In this document: positions 8,755-17,126 of the stretch, one piece after another
Layout: the number at the start of each line of letters is the position of its first letter
How positions within the stretch are numbered: position 1 is the first letter of the stretch
Assembly (NCBI GenBank): GCA_014802265.1
Contig: JAAVCP010000019.1
Span: forward strand, 1-34,784
DNA from: Bacteroides sp.
Lineage (GTDB): Bacteria > Bacteroidota > Bacteroidia > Bacteroidales > Muribaculaceae
Reading direction: 5' to 3'
Length of the DNA stretch: 34,784 nucleotides
Position numbers and translations under genes: made by a program
Notes under the pieces: model-generated
What the model was told of the DNA's origin: nothing
Database searches by the model: none
The model's input: the letters and a program-made list of their open reading frames with translations, nothing else

Positions 8755-9816
8755 TTACTGTTCAATCAGATTAATCCATTTGGATTTAATGGATTGGGGG
8801 CTGTAACGCTTTAATGCATCAATTCTTCCCTCATAACCAGCTCTGCATAATTCATCATGATTCGATAATCTGACTGAGAGTTCTTGAGCTAACGCATCAA
8901 TGTCCTCTGGTGGTACAAGCCACCCATCAATGCCATTTTGTATTACTTCTTTAGGTGAATTGGGACAATCAAAACTGATACATGGCAGACCCATCATCTT
9001 TGCTTCGATAAGCACTAAAACTAAGCCTTCAAATCGTGATGAAAGAACAAAGCATGAAGCTGATTGAAACTCACTGACAATATCTGGGGTAGCTTCTTTA
9101 AATTCAACACGATGTTCTATTTTAAGCCTTTTAGTGAGATTTTCATTTTTTTGTTTATCTTCTCCTGATCCTACGATTCTTAGCTTCCAATCAGGAGCTT
9201 CGGTTTTTGCCCAGGCTTTTAATAGGAGATCAAAGCCTTTTTGAGAAGCATGTCTTCCTACTGCCAAAAGAATGTTAGATGAGCATTTCGATGGTTTATG
9301 ATTACCTATTGATGTGAAATTTGGGATTACTGAAATATTAGGTGCATGAAACTTTCTGTAATCCACTGCGTCAGCCTCAGTAAGAACTACAGTGTCTTTT
9401 ACTATCCAAGATGCTATCGCCTTATACATCGCACCTATTGTTGAGCCAGCAAAAATATTAAAATGCTCCCAACCAATAGTCTTAATGCTTAGACCTAAAG
9501 CCGCAGGTACTGCAATTCTTACCATGGGAGTTGCCACAGCAATTATTGCAGAGGGTCTTATTGTTAGGAGATTTTTTCTTAGTAATCGTATATTATGGAT
9601 ATTTAAAGAAATAAGTGATTTATTAAATTGGGAATTAAGTGTAATAACGTTTACTTCTTGATCAATTTTATATGGACACTCGTCGTAAGAAAATGGATCA
9701 ATTGTAATAATTGTAACCTTATAAATATCTTTCAGTAAGTTGGCAAGTTCTACTGTCATGCGTTCAATACCTGCACGATTTTTTAATGCTTCACAAAATA
9801 GAACTAATTTCTTCAT
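8755..9816 (-). CDS. Family 4 glycosyltransferase (GT-B fold)
   Basis: The protein has 353 residues. It opens with MKKLVLFCEALKNRAGIERM (the acceptor-side loop of GT4 enzymes) and has ILLAVGRHASQKGFDLLLKA at the start of the donor domain, then SSRFEGLVLVLIEAKMMGLP with the conserved acidic residues of the EX7E motif, and ISFDCPNSPKEVI. It belongs to the group that contains GalNAc- and galactosyl-transferases of Gram-negative capsules, but I cannot assign the sugar. It precedes the other GT4 by 43 nt and is part of the leftward operon. Confidence 0.9.
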   Translation of the reverse strand: MKKLVLFCEALKNRAGIERMTVELANLLKDIYKVTIITIDPFSYDECPYKIDQEVNVITLNSQFNKSLISLNIHNIRLLRKNLLTIRPSAIIAVATPMVRIAVPAALGLSIKTIGWEHFNIFAGSTIGAMYKAIASWIVKDTVVLTEADAVDYRKFHAPNISVIPNFTSIGNHKPSKCSSNILLAVGRHASQKGFDLLLKAWAKTEAPDWKLRIVGSGEDKQKNENLTKRLKIEHRVEFKEATPDIVSEFQSASCFVLSSRFEGLVLVLIEAKMMGLPCISFDCPNSPKEVIQNGIDGWLVPPEDIDALAQELSVRLSNHDELCRAGYEGRIDALKRYSPQSIKSKWINLIEQ

Positions 9817-9937
9817 AATTTCTTATTTTGTATAATATATTTTCCATAGCTAATTTTAAATATTGTCTAATGACTGATTTCTAATCCATGCTATTATATC
9901 TATTTTCCCTATCAATAGATTACTCGTATTGACTTTC

Positions 9938-10948
9938 TTAGTTTTCAAAAAACTGTTTAGCTCTCTTGATTAGATTTTGTGCCAACGGAACCCAATCTCT
10001 TTTATTTTTAGGATGATTATTAATAGATAATTTACCTTTAAGAGGGAATTTAGGTATGAGTTTACCATCATTCCATTCAATAATATTGAAGAGTTCTTTT
10101 AATCCTCCAAGTCTACACCCCGAAAAGACAGATGTATCTTTCGCCATTGTGAATAAAACAGGTGTTTCTAATCCTAAACATGGTAGAGCACAGTGAATTC
10201 TAGATGTAATTACGAGTGGAGCTTGAGCATATTGAGTAACGAGTGTTTCTGCAAGTTTAAGTAATTCAGTATCCTTATCAGGCCAACCTTTTGTTCCCGC
10301 TTGGGAAACAAATTCACTATTAATTAAAATATCTTCATCAAATAATTGGGAATAAGTTTGTAAAAATAGAGTTGATTTTATTAATCCTTGCAGGGTAAGT
10401 CCTCCATACCATTTCTTTGAAATTTTTGCAATTTTTCTAAATTTATATAAGAAAAATGGTATTTTAGGTAAGTAATAGGATAATTTTTTAGATACAAAAA
10501 CATAAGGATCTGCAAAGTAAATTTTATTATTCCTACTAGTCGATTTATATTTATAACCTAAGGTTAATGTCATACATCCCGAAAAGTATGCATTGACTCC
10601 TTGTTCAAGAAGCATATCACGGGTATTTATATCACGACAACCTATAGGTTCATATTTTTTAAGGTAGGATATGCTTTCTGATGATAGCATCTTTTCCCTT
10701 TGAGATATGTTAATATGAAAAGCGATAAAGAGTGGATGGATTTTTTTACTTGGAGGCCAATGAGCTGCATTATGCATATACCAGCCATTCATAATTATTT
10801 TTGAATCTTCGTCATTATATTCTTTTAATCCTTCTCTTTGAATAAATCCATCAATAGAAGGATAGAATTGCGCAGAAGCAAGAGCTTGGATATAGTCTCC
10901 AATATTTATAAAATGAGGAGTATTTACTCCAAGAAGTTTATTTTTCAT
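9938..10948 (-). CDS. Polysaccharide pyruvyltransferase family protein
   Basis: The protein has 336 residues and fits PF04230 (CsaB/WcaK type). It has the N-terminal NIGDYIQALASAQF strand-loop and PIGCRDINTRDMLLEQGV (the family's GxRD...L...G motif). Near the C-terminus are VITSRIHCALPCLGLETPVL, the conserved SRxH..xP segment, and FTMAKDTSVFSGCRLGGL. Such enzymes add a ketal pyruvate from phosphoenolpyruvate to a sugar in the repeat unit, which adds negative charge to the polymer. Some family members have other transferase roles. It is separated from the preceding GT2 by only 4 nt, so translational coupling is likely. Confidence 0.85.
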   Translation of the reverse strand: MKNKLLGVNTPHFINIGDYIQALASAQFYPSIDGFIQREGLKEYNDEDSKIIMNGWYMHNAAHWPPSKKIHPLFIAFHINISQREKMLSSESISYLKKYEPIGCRDINTRDMLLEQGVNAYFSGCMTLTLGYKYKSTSRNNKIYFADPYVFVSKKLSYYLPKIPFFLYKFRKIAKISKKWYGGLTLQGLIKSTLFLQTYSQLFDEDILINSEFVSQAGTKGWPDKDTELLKLAETLVTQYAQAPLVITSRIHCALPCLGLETPVLFTMAKDTSVFSGCRLGGLKELFNIIEWNDGKLIPKFPLKGKLSINNHPKNKRDWVPLAQNLIKRAKQFFEN

Positions 10949-10952
10949 ATAT

Positions 10953-11666
10953 TTATTTCATAAAATATTTGAATATATTTCCAAATCTAATAGCACTTTT
11001 TGTTAGGATTTGACCCTTTGAAAATTTGAACCATTTGATAACTTCTTGAACTGTTGTATTCATCCCTTTTGCATTTTTAAAAGCATTCCCAGATTTACCT
11101 CCATAATGATACAATATATGATTGTGATGATAAATTGCAATTAGAGAATATCCTTCTTTAAGAATTTCTGCTTGTAGTTTTGTAACTCCCCACCACCATT
11201 GATACTGTGTATCTAACTCATATTTATCATAAAGTGCCCTATCGATTAGAAGACAATAACCGTCACATCGATCTGGATACTTACAGAATCCATAAGATAC
11301 TCCCGCTATATTATCTTTTTTAATATAGTATAATAAATAATTTAGCCAATGCTTATCTTTAATTAAAATATCTGAATTTAGGAGAAGATAATATTTTGAT
11401 GAGGAGTTTGCTAATCTTGCAGCAGAATTATTACCTCCAGCAAACAGAAGATTTTCAGATGAAAAATGGAGTTTATCAATTAATCCATTATTTTTAAATT
11501 CATTTAGAAGATTCTTAGTAGTAGAATCAGAACAATTATCCCAAACAATTATTTCACACTTTTTTAATAGTTCTTTATCAGTTACATTGTTAAGGGATTC
11601 AATTGTTTTTTTAACATACTCAGGTGCATTGTATGTTAAAATTAGAATGCTAATCTCTTTATTCAT
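10953..11666 (-). CDS. Family 2 glycosyltransferase, rhamnosyltransferase-like
   Basis: The protein has 237 residues with the GT2 opening ISILILTYNAPEYVKKTIES, the Asp of IIVWDNCSDSTT and the DxD-like YYLLLNSDILI. NLLFAGGNNSAARLA is the pattern of the WbbL/rhamnosyltransferase branch of GT2. A GT2 of this kind would fit the dTDP-sugar genes rfbA and rfbC in the same operon, but the donor is inference. The C-terminal segment is short and basic, with no membrane helix. Confidence 0.87.
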   Translation of the reverse strand: MNKEISILILTYNAPEYVKKTIESLNNVTDKELLKKCEIIVWDNCSDSTTKNLLNEFKNNGLIDKLHFSSENLLFAGGNNSAARLANSSSKYYLLLNSDILIKDKHWLNYLLYYIKKDNIAGVSYGFCKYPDRCDGYCLLIDRALYDKYELDTQYQWWWGVTKLQAEILKEGYSLIAIYHHNHILYHYGGKSGNAFKNAKGMNTTVQEVIKWFKFSKGQILTKSAIRFGNIFKYFMK

Positions 11667-11795
11667 TTATAATGGTGGTTTCAAATTACTTGGATCAAAA
11701 AGTATAATTATCAGATTCGTATTTTTACCTGAACTAAATCCATTAGTATAGTCTTGATTAATAATACCAGATTAGATAATTATTAATTAAGTATA
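11667..11795. other. AT-rich spacer inside the polysaccharide operon
   Basis: These 129 nt between the EpsG-type polymerase stop codon and the next GT2 start show no coding sequence and no clear terminator or promoter. They are one of several AT-rich gaps in the cassette (another is 9817-9937). Confidence 0.5.
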
Positions 11796-12911
11796 TTATC
11801 TGTTTAGTAACATTTTATCTGCATATTCTCTATTAATATCTGTAGGATTATAAATAGAATAATAAGGTACCCATAAAGTATATTTATTATACATTTTGAA
11901 TCCAATTCCAAATAGAATAATAAAGCATAGTGAGAAAATAAATGCATTATTTCTTAATATTTGAGATTGGGTTTTAAACCATTGAATTATTGTAGTCCCA
12001 AAAGAAACACAGAAAAATAGAATGAAATAATTACTAAATCTTCCAAAAATAATAGAATTAAATAATGCCATTATTCCCAATAGACCCATTATTCCTATCA
12101 TCCATTCAAATTTAATTTCTCTCGTTCGTTTATAAGTGGCTATGTATCCAAAACAAATTGGGAAAATTGTAGTTATCATTAATTTATATCCTCCAGCCAT
12201 CATTCCAGTTGTAACACCTACGTAGCCTTCTGCCTTTTCTGCTAGTACTATTATGGTTGATAAGGATTGAATGACCCGAATGGATAATATTGATCCAATA
12301 AGTGCGCATATCATTAATAGTATATATGTTTTATTGAATTGTACTTTTTTCAAAAAGGGGAGAATGAATAATATTACCGCTGATAAATGAAAACAACAAC
12401 TTATGATTACTCCAAGGTAATATTTGATCCAACTCTTTTTTTCTATATTTTTATAATTAAATAGAAAAACCATTATTGCTAACGCTTCCCTTAGAATTTC
12501 AGTAGAGAAATATAGGTAACTTGATAAATAGAAAGCCATAAAAGAAGTAAAAATATATTTGGTATTTTTATATATCCATATTCCAATAGCACAATTAAGA
12601 ATTAATGAGTGTAGGAGTTGTAATACATAAAAATCTGGTGATATGGACTTCCCGAGTGCACATAGGAGGGTATATCCTGGCTGAAATTTATCCAATACAC
12701 TATACTTCCATTGGCTTAAAGGTACTCTCCAATAATAATCTCCCATATAATTTATTGTATCTCCACCGACTTTATATCTTAATCCTATTAATAAGGTAAA
12801 ATACAATAAGATGCCTATCCACATTGAAATTTTACCTCTTTTTTCATTATTGATATCATATTTTATAATTCCATAGCAAAGTAATATAAATGGAAGTAAG
12901 TACGGTAGCAT
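11796..12911 (-). CDS. EpsG/Wzy-type polysaccharide polymerase
   Basis: This highly hydrophobic 371-residue protein has about ten predicted membrane helices. It matches the EpsG family by the early segment LIGLRYKVGGDTINYMGDYY (GxRYxxGxDxxxY), followed by a helix-rich body. By place and topology it should be the Wzy polymerase that joins flipped repeat units in the outer leaflet or periplasm. It lies 22 nt after the flippase gene, the usual Wzx-Wzy pairing. Wzy sequences diverge strongly, so family rather than linkage is what can be said. Confidence 0.83.
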   Translation of the reverse strand: MLPYLLPFILLCYGIIKYDINNEKRGKISMWIGILLYFTLLIGLRYKVGGDTINYMGDYYWRVPLSQWKYSVLDKFQPGYTLLCALGKSISPDFYVLQLLHSLILNCAIGIWIYKNTKYIFTSFMAFYLSSYLYFSTEILREALAIMVFLFNYKNIEKKSWIKYYLGVIISCCFHLSAVILFILPFLKKVQFNKTYILLMICALIGSILSIRVIQSLSTIIVLAEKAEGYVGVTTGMMAGGYKLMITTIFPICFGYIATYKRTREIKFEWMIGIMGLLGIMALFNSIIFGRFSNYFILFFCVSFGTTIIQWFKTQSQILRNNAFIFSLCFIILFGIGFKMYNKYTLWVPYYSIYNPTDINREYADKMLLNR

Positions 12912-12933
12912 AGTTATATAGTAGAGATTAGTT

Positions 12934-14487
12934 TTACCTTCTTGTTTCTGATTTCTTATTTATATTAAATCGATTACATAAGAGAACTTTAAATTTATTT
13001 CTTTGATTACGATTTAATGCAATAAACCATACTGATGGTATAAAGAGGCATATAAACAGAGCACATGACATAAAGAGTTGTTTCCAGCCATCAAAAGTAA
13101 TAAAACAACTAATAAAGTATAGGGGTGAGATGGTTAATATAGTAATTACACCACACGGAATAAAAGTAGAAAGAAGTATTTCTGATACTTTTAATTGAAT
13201 TTTTTGTCTTAGAAATATTATTCTTGTAATAATAATAAATATTTCTATAATACATTTGATTACTAAAGCCCAATATGCAAGCGCACCTAATCGAAAGAAA
13301 AGATATGTAAAAATAATATTTGAAAAAATAATTATACTGTAAGTAATCTGAAATGATTTTATATTGCCAGTTGAAAAAATAGCTGTGTCCATTGGACCTG
13401 AGAAACTTACTAAAAGGATAAGTATAAGAATTAAACAAGAAAATATATTTGCCATTGGCGGAGTATTTATTCCTAACCATATATGAAGAATAAAATCTAT
13501 ATTAAATATCATTGGCACAACCAACAATAGAGATAAGAGATAGGAATATTTACATACATTGATAACTAAAGAACGAGTGCGTGAAATATTATCTTCCGAA
13601 TAACTTTTTACAATTTGAGGATTAGATGCTTTTTGAAAATTTTGTACTATATTCCTTACAGCCCCTTGTACTTGTGTTGCTACCCCATAGGCAGCATTCA
13701 TAGTTACTCCAAAAAAAATATTTATTAAAGTACTGATTCCTTGAGTGGCTGACATAGATGCACAAGCTCCAAAAAGATTCCATCCGGAAAAAGAAGCTAC
13801 TTCCTTGATAATATTCTTATCAAATTTAATCTGTTTAATTTGTGTATATCCAAACTTCCTATTACTATATATTTTATAAGTAATTGCTATGAGTAAAGTA
13901 GACAATAAATTCAATATTCCATATACAACTAATTTATTATAACCGAAATTTATTTGGATTATCAGGGCTATTCCTAACATAAGAAGGGATTCGATTATAC
14001 ATATGATTGCATAAAAAGACATTCGTTCCTCTGCTATTATAGTTGACTCATAAGGCATTCTTATTAGATTAATTACCAAGGTAAAGATGGATAATTGAAA
14101 CAGTATATTTACATAAATGAGTTTTTCAGAAGAAAAACTCATCTTATTATTAAGAAACCATATTCCAATAGATTCTAATGCAATTATTATTATAAAAGAA
14201 ATTACTATGAATAGAATTATACTGGTTACAAACAGATCATTTAATCGTTTGCCTCCTTTACCCATATCATAATTAAGAAATCTCTGCGTAGCGGTAACTA
14301 ATGGAGAGCTAATAAATGAAAAAGCTATTACAAAGGCAGCCACGGCGTTCCAAACACCATAATCATCTATTCCAAGCACATCAAGAAGAACACGCGAAGT
14401 ATATAATTTAACCAGCATTATTATTCCCATACGAAAATATAGGAATAAAGTATTCTTTGCTATTCTTTTATTATCTTCGCTTGGCAT
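12934..14487 (-). CDS. Wzx-type lipid-linked oligosaccharide flippase
   Basis: This 517-residue membrane protein from the ATG at 14487 starts MPSEDNKRIAKNTLFLYFRM, the RIAKNTLxLYxRM opening common to Bacteroidota O-antigen/capsule flippases of the MATE/MOP superfamily. It has about 12-14 hydrophobic helices, the YTSRVLLDVLGIDDYGVWNA loop, and a C-terminal RxNQRNKFK tail. It should move undecaprenyl-linked repeat units across the inner membrane. An ATG at 14505 abuts the rfbC stop codon and would add six residues. The gene is the first of the AT-rich block; composition shifts sharply at the rfbC/wzx border. Confidence 0.9.
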   Translation of the reverse strand: MPSEDNKRIAKNTLFLYFRMGIIMLVKLYTSRVLLDVLGIDDYGVWNAVAAFVIAFSFISSPLVTATQRFLNYDMGKGGKRLNDLFVTSIILFIVISFIIIIALESIGIWFLNNKMSFSSEKLIYVNILFQLSIFTLVINLIRMPYESTIIAEERMSFYAIICIIESLLMLGIALIIQINFGYNKLVVYGILNLLSTLLIAITYKIYSNRKFGYTQIKQIKFDKNIIKEVASFSGWNLFGACASMSATQGISTLINIFFGVTMNAAYGVATQVQGAVRNIVQNFQKASNPQIVKSYSEDNISRTRSLVINVCKYSYLLSLLLVVPMIFNIDFILHIWLGINTPPMANIFSCLILILILLVSFSGPMDTAIFSTGNIKSFQITYSIIIFSNIIFTYLFFRLGALAYWALVIKCIIEIFIIITRIIFLRQKIQLKVSEILLSTFIPCGVITILTISPLYFISCFITFDGWKQLFMSCALFICLFIPSVWFIALNRNQRNKFKVLLCNRFNINKKSETRR

Positions 14488-14505
14488 CTTGTAATGATAA
14501 TTCAA

Positions 14506-15066
14506 TTATGAATCGATGTCGAAGGGTGAGTCGAAGTCTTTGAGGAGGGGGTGGCGTAGGTCTTTTTCGGAGAGGATGGCTTGGGAGGGATCTATCTGCC
14601 AGTCGATACCGAGAGAATTGTCGGCGATTGAGATGCCACTGTCGGCTTCGGGGTGATAGTAGTTGTCGCACTTGTACTGGAAGATGGCGACGTCGTTCAG
14701 TACGGCGAAGCCGTGGGCGAAACCACGCGGGACAAATAACTGGCGGTGGTTATCCTCAGACAGCTCGACGGCTATGTGTTTGCCGTATGTCGGTGAGTCT
14801 TTGCGGATATCGACTGCCACGTCGAGGACTCTGCCCTTTACACAGCGTACGAGCTTCGCCTGTGTGAAGGGAGGACGCTGGAAGTGGAGACCGCGCATTA
14901 CGCCGTAGGTGGACATTGACTCGTTGTCCTGGACAAAGTTGACCGGGCGGATCTTTTCGTCGAACTCTCGCTTTGAGTAGCTTTCGAAAAAGTATCCACG
15001 GGAGTCGGTGAAGATACGTGGCTCTATGATTACTACGCCTTCTATTTCAGTTGTGATTATGTTCAT
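14506..15066 (-). CDS. rfbC: dTDP-4-dehydrorhamnose 3,5-epimerase
   Basis: This 186-residue cupin enzyme epimerises dTDP-4-keto-6-deoxyglucose at C3 and C5, the third step of dTDP-L-rhamnose synthesis. It has RGYFFESYSKREF, the catalytic His61 in GVMRGLHFQRPP, VDIRKDSPTYGKHIAVELS, FVPRGFAHGFAVL and the active-site Tyr131 region FQYKCDNYYHPEADSGI. Length is normal for the family. It sits between rfbA and wzx, while rfbB and rfbD are absent from the window. Base composition is GC-richer than the downstream genes. A short segment upstream (15091-15108) resembles the one upstream of rfbA. Confidence 0.96.
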   Translation of the reverse strand: MNIITTEIEGVVIIEPRIFTDSRGYFFESYSKREFDEKIRPVNFVQDNESMSTYGVMRGLHFQRPPFTQAKLVRCVKGRVLDVAVDIRKDSPTYGKHIAVELSEDNHRQLFVPRGFAHGFAVLNDVAIFQYKCDNYYHPEADSGISIADNSLGIDWQIDPSQAILSEKDLRHPLLKDFDSPFDIDS

Positions 15067-15090
15067 GAGGTATTGGACTACAGGGGAGAA

Positions 15091-15108
15091 GTGAGCCTGA
15101 CGGCTTAC
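15091..15108 (-). repeat. Small hairpin repeat upstream of rfbC
   Basis: GTGAGCCTGACGGCTTAC folds into a 7-bp stem with a 4-nt loop. It is the first half of a segment of about 45 nt also found at 16303-16352 upstream of rfbA (GTGAGCCTGAAGGCTCAC there). The base change A to G/T keeps pairing through a wobble, so the stem rather than the sequence seems to be kept. Its function is unknown. Confidence 0.5.
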
Positions 15109-15225
15109 TCACGGAACCAAGACGGGGATTGGTTGGTTAAGACGAGGATGGAGGAGTGACTGGAGTTGGATAAAGATTGAGAGGGGAAGGAATTGAGAGG
15201 GGAGAGAGGGGTATTTGGAAAAGGT

Positions 15226-15282
15226 ACAGACCGGGAAAATTATCATTTATGTGTGGAATAGATTCTATTGTTCCCGGTCTGT
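15226..15282. repeat. 12-bp perfect inverted repeat in the rfbA-rfbC spacer
   Basis: ACAGACCGGGAA (15226-15237) and TTCCCGGTCTGT (15271-15282) can pair around a 33-nt loop that itself has the near-palindrome AATAGATTCTATT. It could be an attenuator or regulator-binding structure between the two genes. No U-run follows on the minus strand, so a plain terminator is less likely. Confidence 0.5.
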
Positions 15283-15355
15283 GATCGGTTAAAGTTGGTT
15301 TGACTCGGAGGACGTGAAGAATCATATCCTTGTTACCATGATTATACTGCCTATT

Positions 15356-16261
15356 TCAGTCGATGTTTTTGTCGCCGGTGCGTTCCACCTCATCTACTAC
15401 CTTGAGGAGATATTGCCCGTATTGGTTCTTGAGCATTGGCTGTGCGAGTTCGAGCATCTTTTCCTTGCGGATCCAGCCTTGTCGGTAGGCTATCCCCTCG
15501 AGGCAGGCGATTTTAAGTCCCTGTCTTTTCTCGAGGACTTCAACGTATATTGATGCCTCGGCGAGGGAGTCGTGCGTGCCGGTGTCGAGCCATGCGAACC
15601 CGCGTGGGAGGGTCTTTACTTTCAGTTCGCCATCCTTAAGGAACTCCTGGTTTACGGTTGTGATCTCGAGTTCGCCGCGCGCCGAGGGCTTGATTGTCTC
15701 GGCTACGCTGACTACCTTGTTGGGGTAGAAGTAGAGACCAACGACAGCATAGTTTGACTTGGGATGCTCGGGTTTCTCCTCGATTGAGAGGCAGTTCCCG
15801 TCCTTGTCGAACTCTGCCACTCCGTATCTTTCAGGATCCTCGACCCAGTAGCCGAAGACTGTTGCCTTACTCTCTTCATCTGCGGTTCTTACGGCGTCTC
15901 TGAGAACTTTTGAGAATCCTGCGCCGTGGAATATGTTGTCACCGAGTACGAGACAGGCGGAGTCATCGCCGATAAATTCCTTACCGATGATAAAAGCCTG
16001 TGCAAGCCCGTCGGGTGATGGCTGCTCGGCGTATGTGAGTTTGATGCCGTAGTCTGAGCCGTCCCCGAGGAGTCGCCTGAAGGCGGGGAGATCCTGTGGG
16101 GTTGAGATAATGAGGATGTCCCTAATTCCGGCAAGCATGAGTGTTGAGATTGGGTAGTATACCATCGGTTTGTCGAAGATGGGGAGCAGTTGCTTGCTGA
16201 CGCCTTTTGTGATGGGGTACAGACGTGTGCCGGAGCCACCGGCGAGGACGATGCCTTTCAT
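15356..16261 (-). CDS. rfbA: Glucose-1-phosphate thymidylyltransferase
   Basis: This 301-residue nucleotidyltransferase makes dTDP-glucose from dTTP and glucose-1-phosphate, the first step to dTDP-rhamnose and related sugars. The signature [11 protein letters not shown] is at residues 8-18, with [14 protein letters not shown], the metal-binding Asp in [30 protein letters not shown], and the C-terminal [14 protein letters not shown]. Length and motif spacing match RmlA. It is the first biosynthetic gene after the two regulatory-type genes and is followed by a 289-nt spacer and rfbC. Confidence 0.97.
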   Translation of the reverse strand: MKGIVLAGGSGTRLYPITKGVSKQLLPIFDKPMVYYPISTLMLAGIRDILIISTPQDLPAFRRLLGDGSDYGIKLTYAEQPSPDGLAQAFIIGKEFIGDDSACLVLGDNIFHGAGFSKVLRDAVRTADEESKATVFGYWVEDPERYGVAEFDKDGNCLSIEEKPEHPKSNYAVVGLYFYPNKVVSVAETIKPSARGELEITTVNQEFLKDGELKVKTLPRGFAWLDTGTHDSLAEASIYVEVLEKRQGLKIACLEGIAYRQGWIRKEKMLELAQPMLKNQYGQYLLKVVDEVERTGDKNID

Positions 16262-16313
16262 GGGGTTGGGGTTTATAGGTGTTTCGCCTAAGGGGTAATG
16301 AGAGGGTGAGGAA

Positions 16314-16331
16314 GTGAGCCTGAAGGCTCAC
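16314..16331 (-). repeat. Small hairpin repeat upstream of rfbA
   Basis: GTGAGCCTGAAGGCTCAC is a perfect 7-bp stem with a TGAA loop, 53 nt upstream of the rfbA start codon. It is the partner of the copy at 15091-15108; the surrounding 45 nt are also similar. Two copies in the same position relative to rfbA and rfbC suggest a leader element or a small mobile palindrome. Confidence 0.55.
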
Positions 16332-16336
16332 TCACG

Positions 16337-16428
16337 GAACTAAGAGGGGGTGGAATTTACCGAACTAAGAGGAGGGGGTGGAATTTACCGAACTAAGAGG
16401 AGGGGGTGGAATTTACTGAACTGGGAGG
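16337..16428. repeat. 28-bp tandem repeat, about 3.5 copies
   Basis: The unit begins GAACTAAGAG, continues GAGGGGGTGG and ends AATTTACC. Copies lie at 16337-16361 (3 nt shorter), 16362-16389 and 16390-16417, with a partial copy after that. The array overlaps the 3' end and stop codon of the 16413-17081 gene, so unit loss or gain would change its C-terminus. It also lies between that gene and rfbA. Confidence 0.75.
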
Positions 16429-17081
16429 GGGAGAGATTTGGCGGCGAGGGAGCGGGACCAGCGGCGGCGGTGTGCGGATTGGGTTGTTGGGGAGGTGCCG
16501 AGGTAGAGGGTGAGGTCTTGGGAGAGGATATGGTTGAGGCGGAGGGTGGCTTCCTCGGGTGTGATTCCGCGGAAGCGTCCGTATTTTAGGAGTTCGCGAA
16601 TCCAGCTGTCGTTGAGGGTGAGGCAGAAATCGCGGTAGTGGCGGTCTTGGTCCATCATGTGCCAGAGGAGGAGCATGAGCTGTGTTTGGGAGAGGGATTT
16701 GTCACCGGCGAGCCATCTGTCGGCAGTTGCTTTGCGGACGGAGTTAAGGAATTCTGTTGAGGGTGGTGTCTGGCGGCAAGCGCGGTGAATGAGGTCGTAG
16801 GCAGACAGGAGAGAGGGGACAGAGGCTGTTGGACAGGTGGGGAGCTTTGGACAAGATGGAGAGGGGATTGATGTTTTTGGAGAGGTTATTGTGGGTGCCG
16901 GTGTTTTTGGGAGGAGGAGGTTTTCTACGTTTTTGAGCCAAGTTTCTGCCTCGCGGTCAATAGATTTGACTGTCAGGGAGTTTGTGCGTGGAGAGTTTAG
17001 GGCACCTTCGGTTTCGTATTGCTTTAGAAGCAGCAGATGGGCTGCCATAAGCTCTGGTATATTTAGATTTTCGGTTTTCAA
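16413..17081 (-). CDS. Unknown protein directly after the antiterminator, position of UpxZ
   Basis: This 222-residue protein has no signal peptide or membrane helix. Residues 1-56 are helical (IPELMAAHLLLLKQYETEG). Residues 57-90 form a Pro/Ser/Thr-rich linker, and 90-195 form a second helical domain (LSQTQLMLLLWHMMDQDRHY and GITPEEATLRLNHILSQ). The C-terminus is basic and ends within a tandem repeat. I do not recognise the family. In Bacteroides capsule loci the gene after UpxY is UpxZ, an inhibitor of other loci's UpxY. This gene occupies that position 45 nt behind the fusion antiterminator, but I see no clear UpxZ signature, so the analogy is positional only. Confidence 0.7.
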   Translation of the reverse strand: MKTENLNIPELMAAHLLLLKQYETEGALNSPRTNSLTVKSIDREAETWLKNVENLLLPKTPAPTITSPKTSIPSPSCPKLPTCPTASVPSLLSAYDLIHRACRQTPPSTEFLNSVRKATADRWLAGDKSLSQTQLMLLLWHMMDQDRHYRDFCLTLNDSWIRELLKYGRFRGITPEEATLRLNHILSQDLTLYLGTSPTTQSAHRRRWSRSLAAKSLPLPVQ

Positions 17082-17126
17082 TTTTGCTCTTTCAAAGTAA
17101 GCTTTTTCACAATCTACTCTTCGTTT

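Larger units (their letters stand above)
15067..15355. other. Spacer between rfbA and rfbC, polypurine-rich
   Basis: These 289 nt hold no convincing gene. The + strand is strongly purine-rich (GAGGGGAAGG and similar) over 15137-15215. They contain the hairpin segment at 15091-15108 and the 12-bp inverted repeat at 15226-15282, both listed separately. Such a long gap inside a sugar-nucleotide gene pair is unusual. Confidence 0.55.

Noticed and set aside
13109..13480. 123-residue minus-strand frame inside wzx
   Set aside because: It is a Tyr/Phe/Asn-rich shadow frame in AT-rich DNA, overlapping the flippase in another frame.
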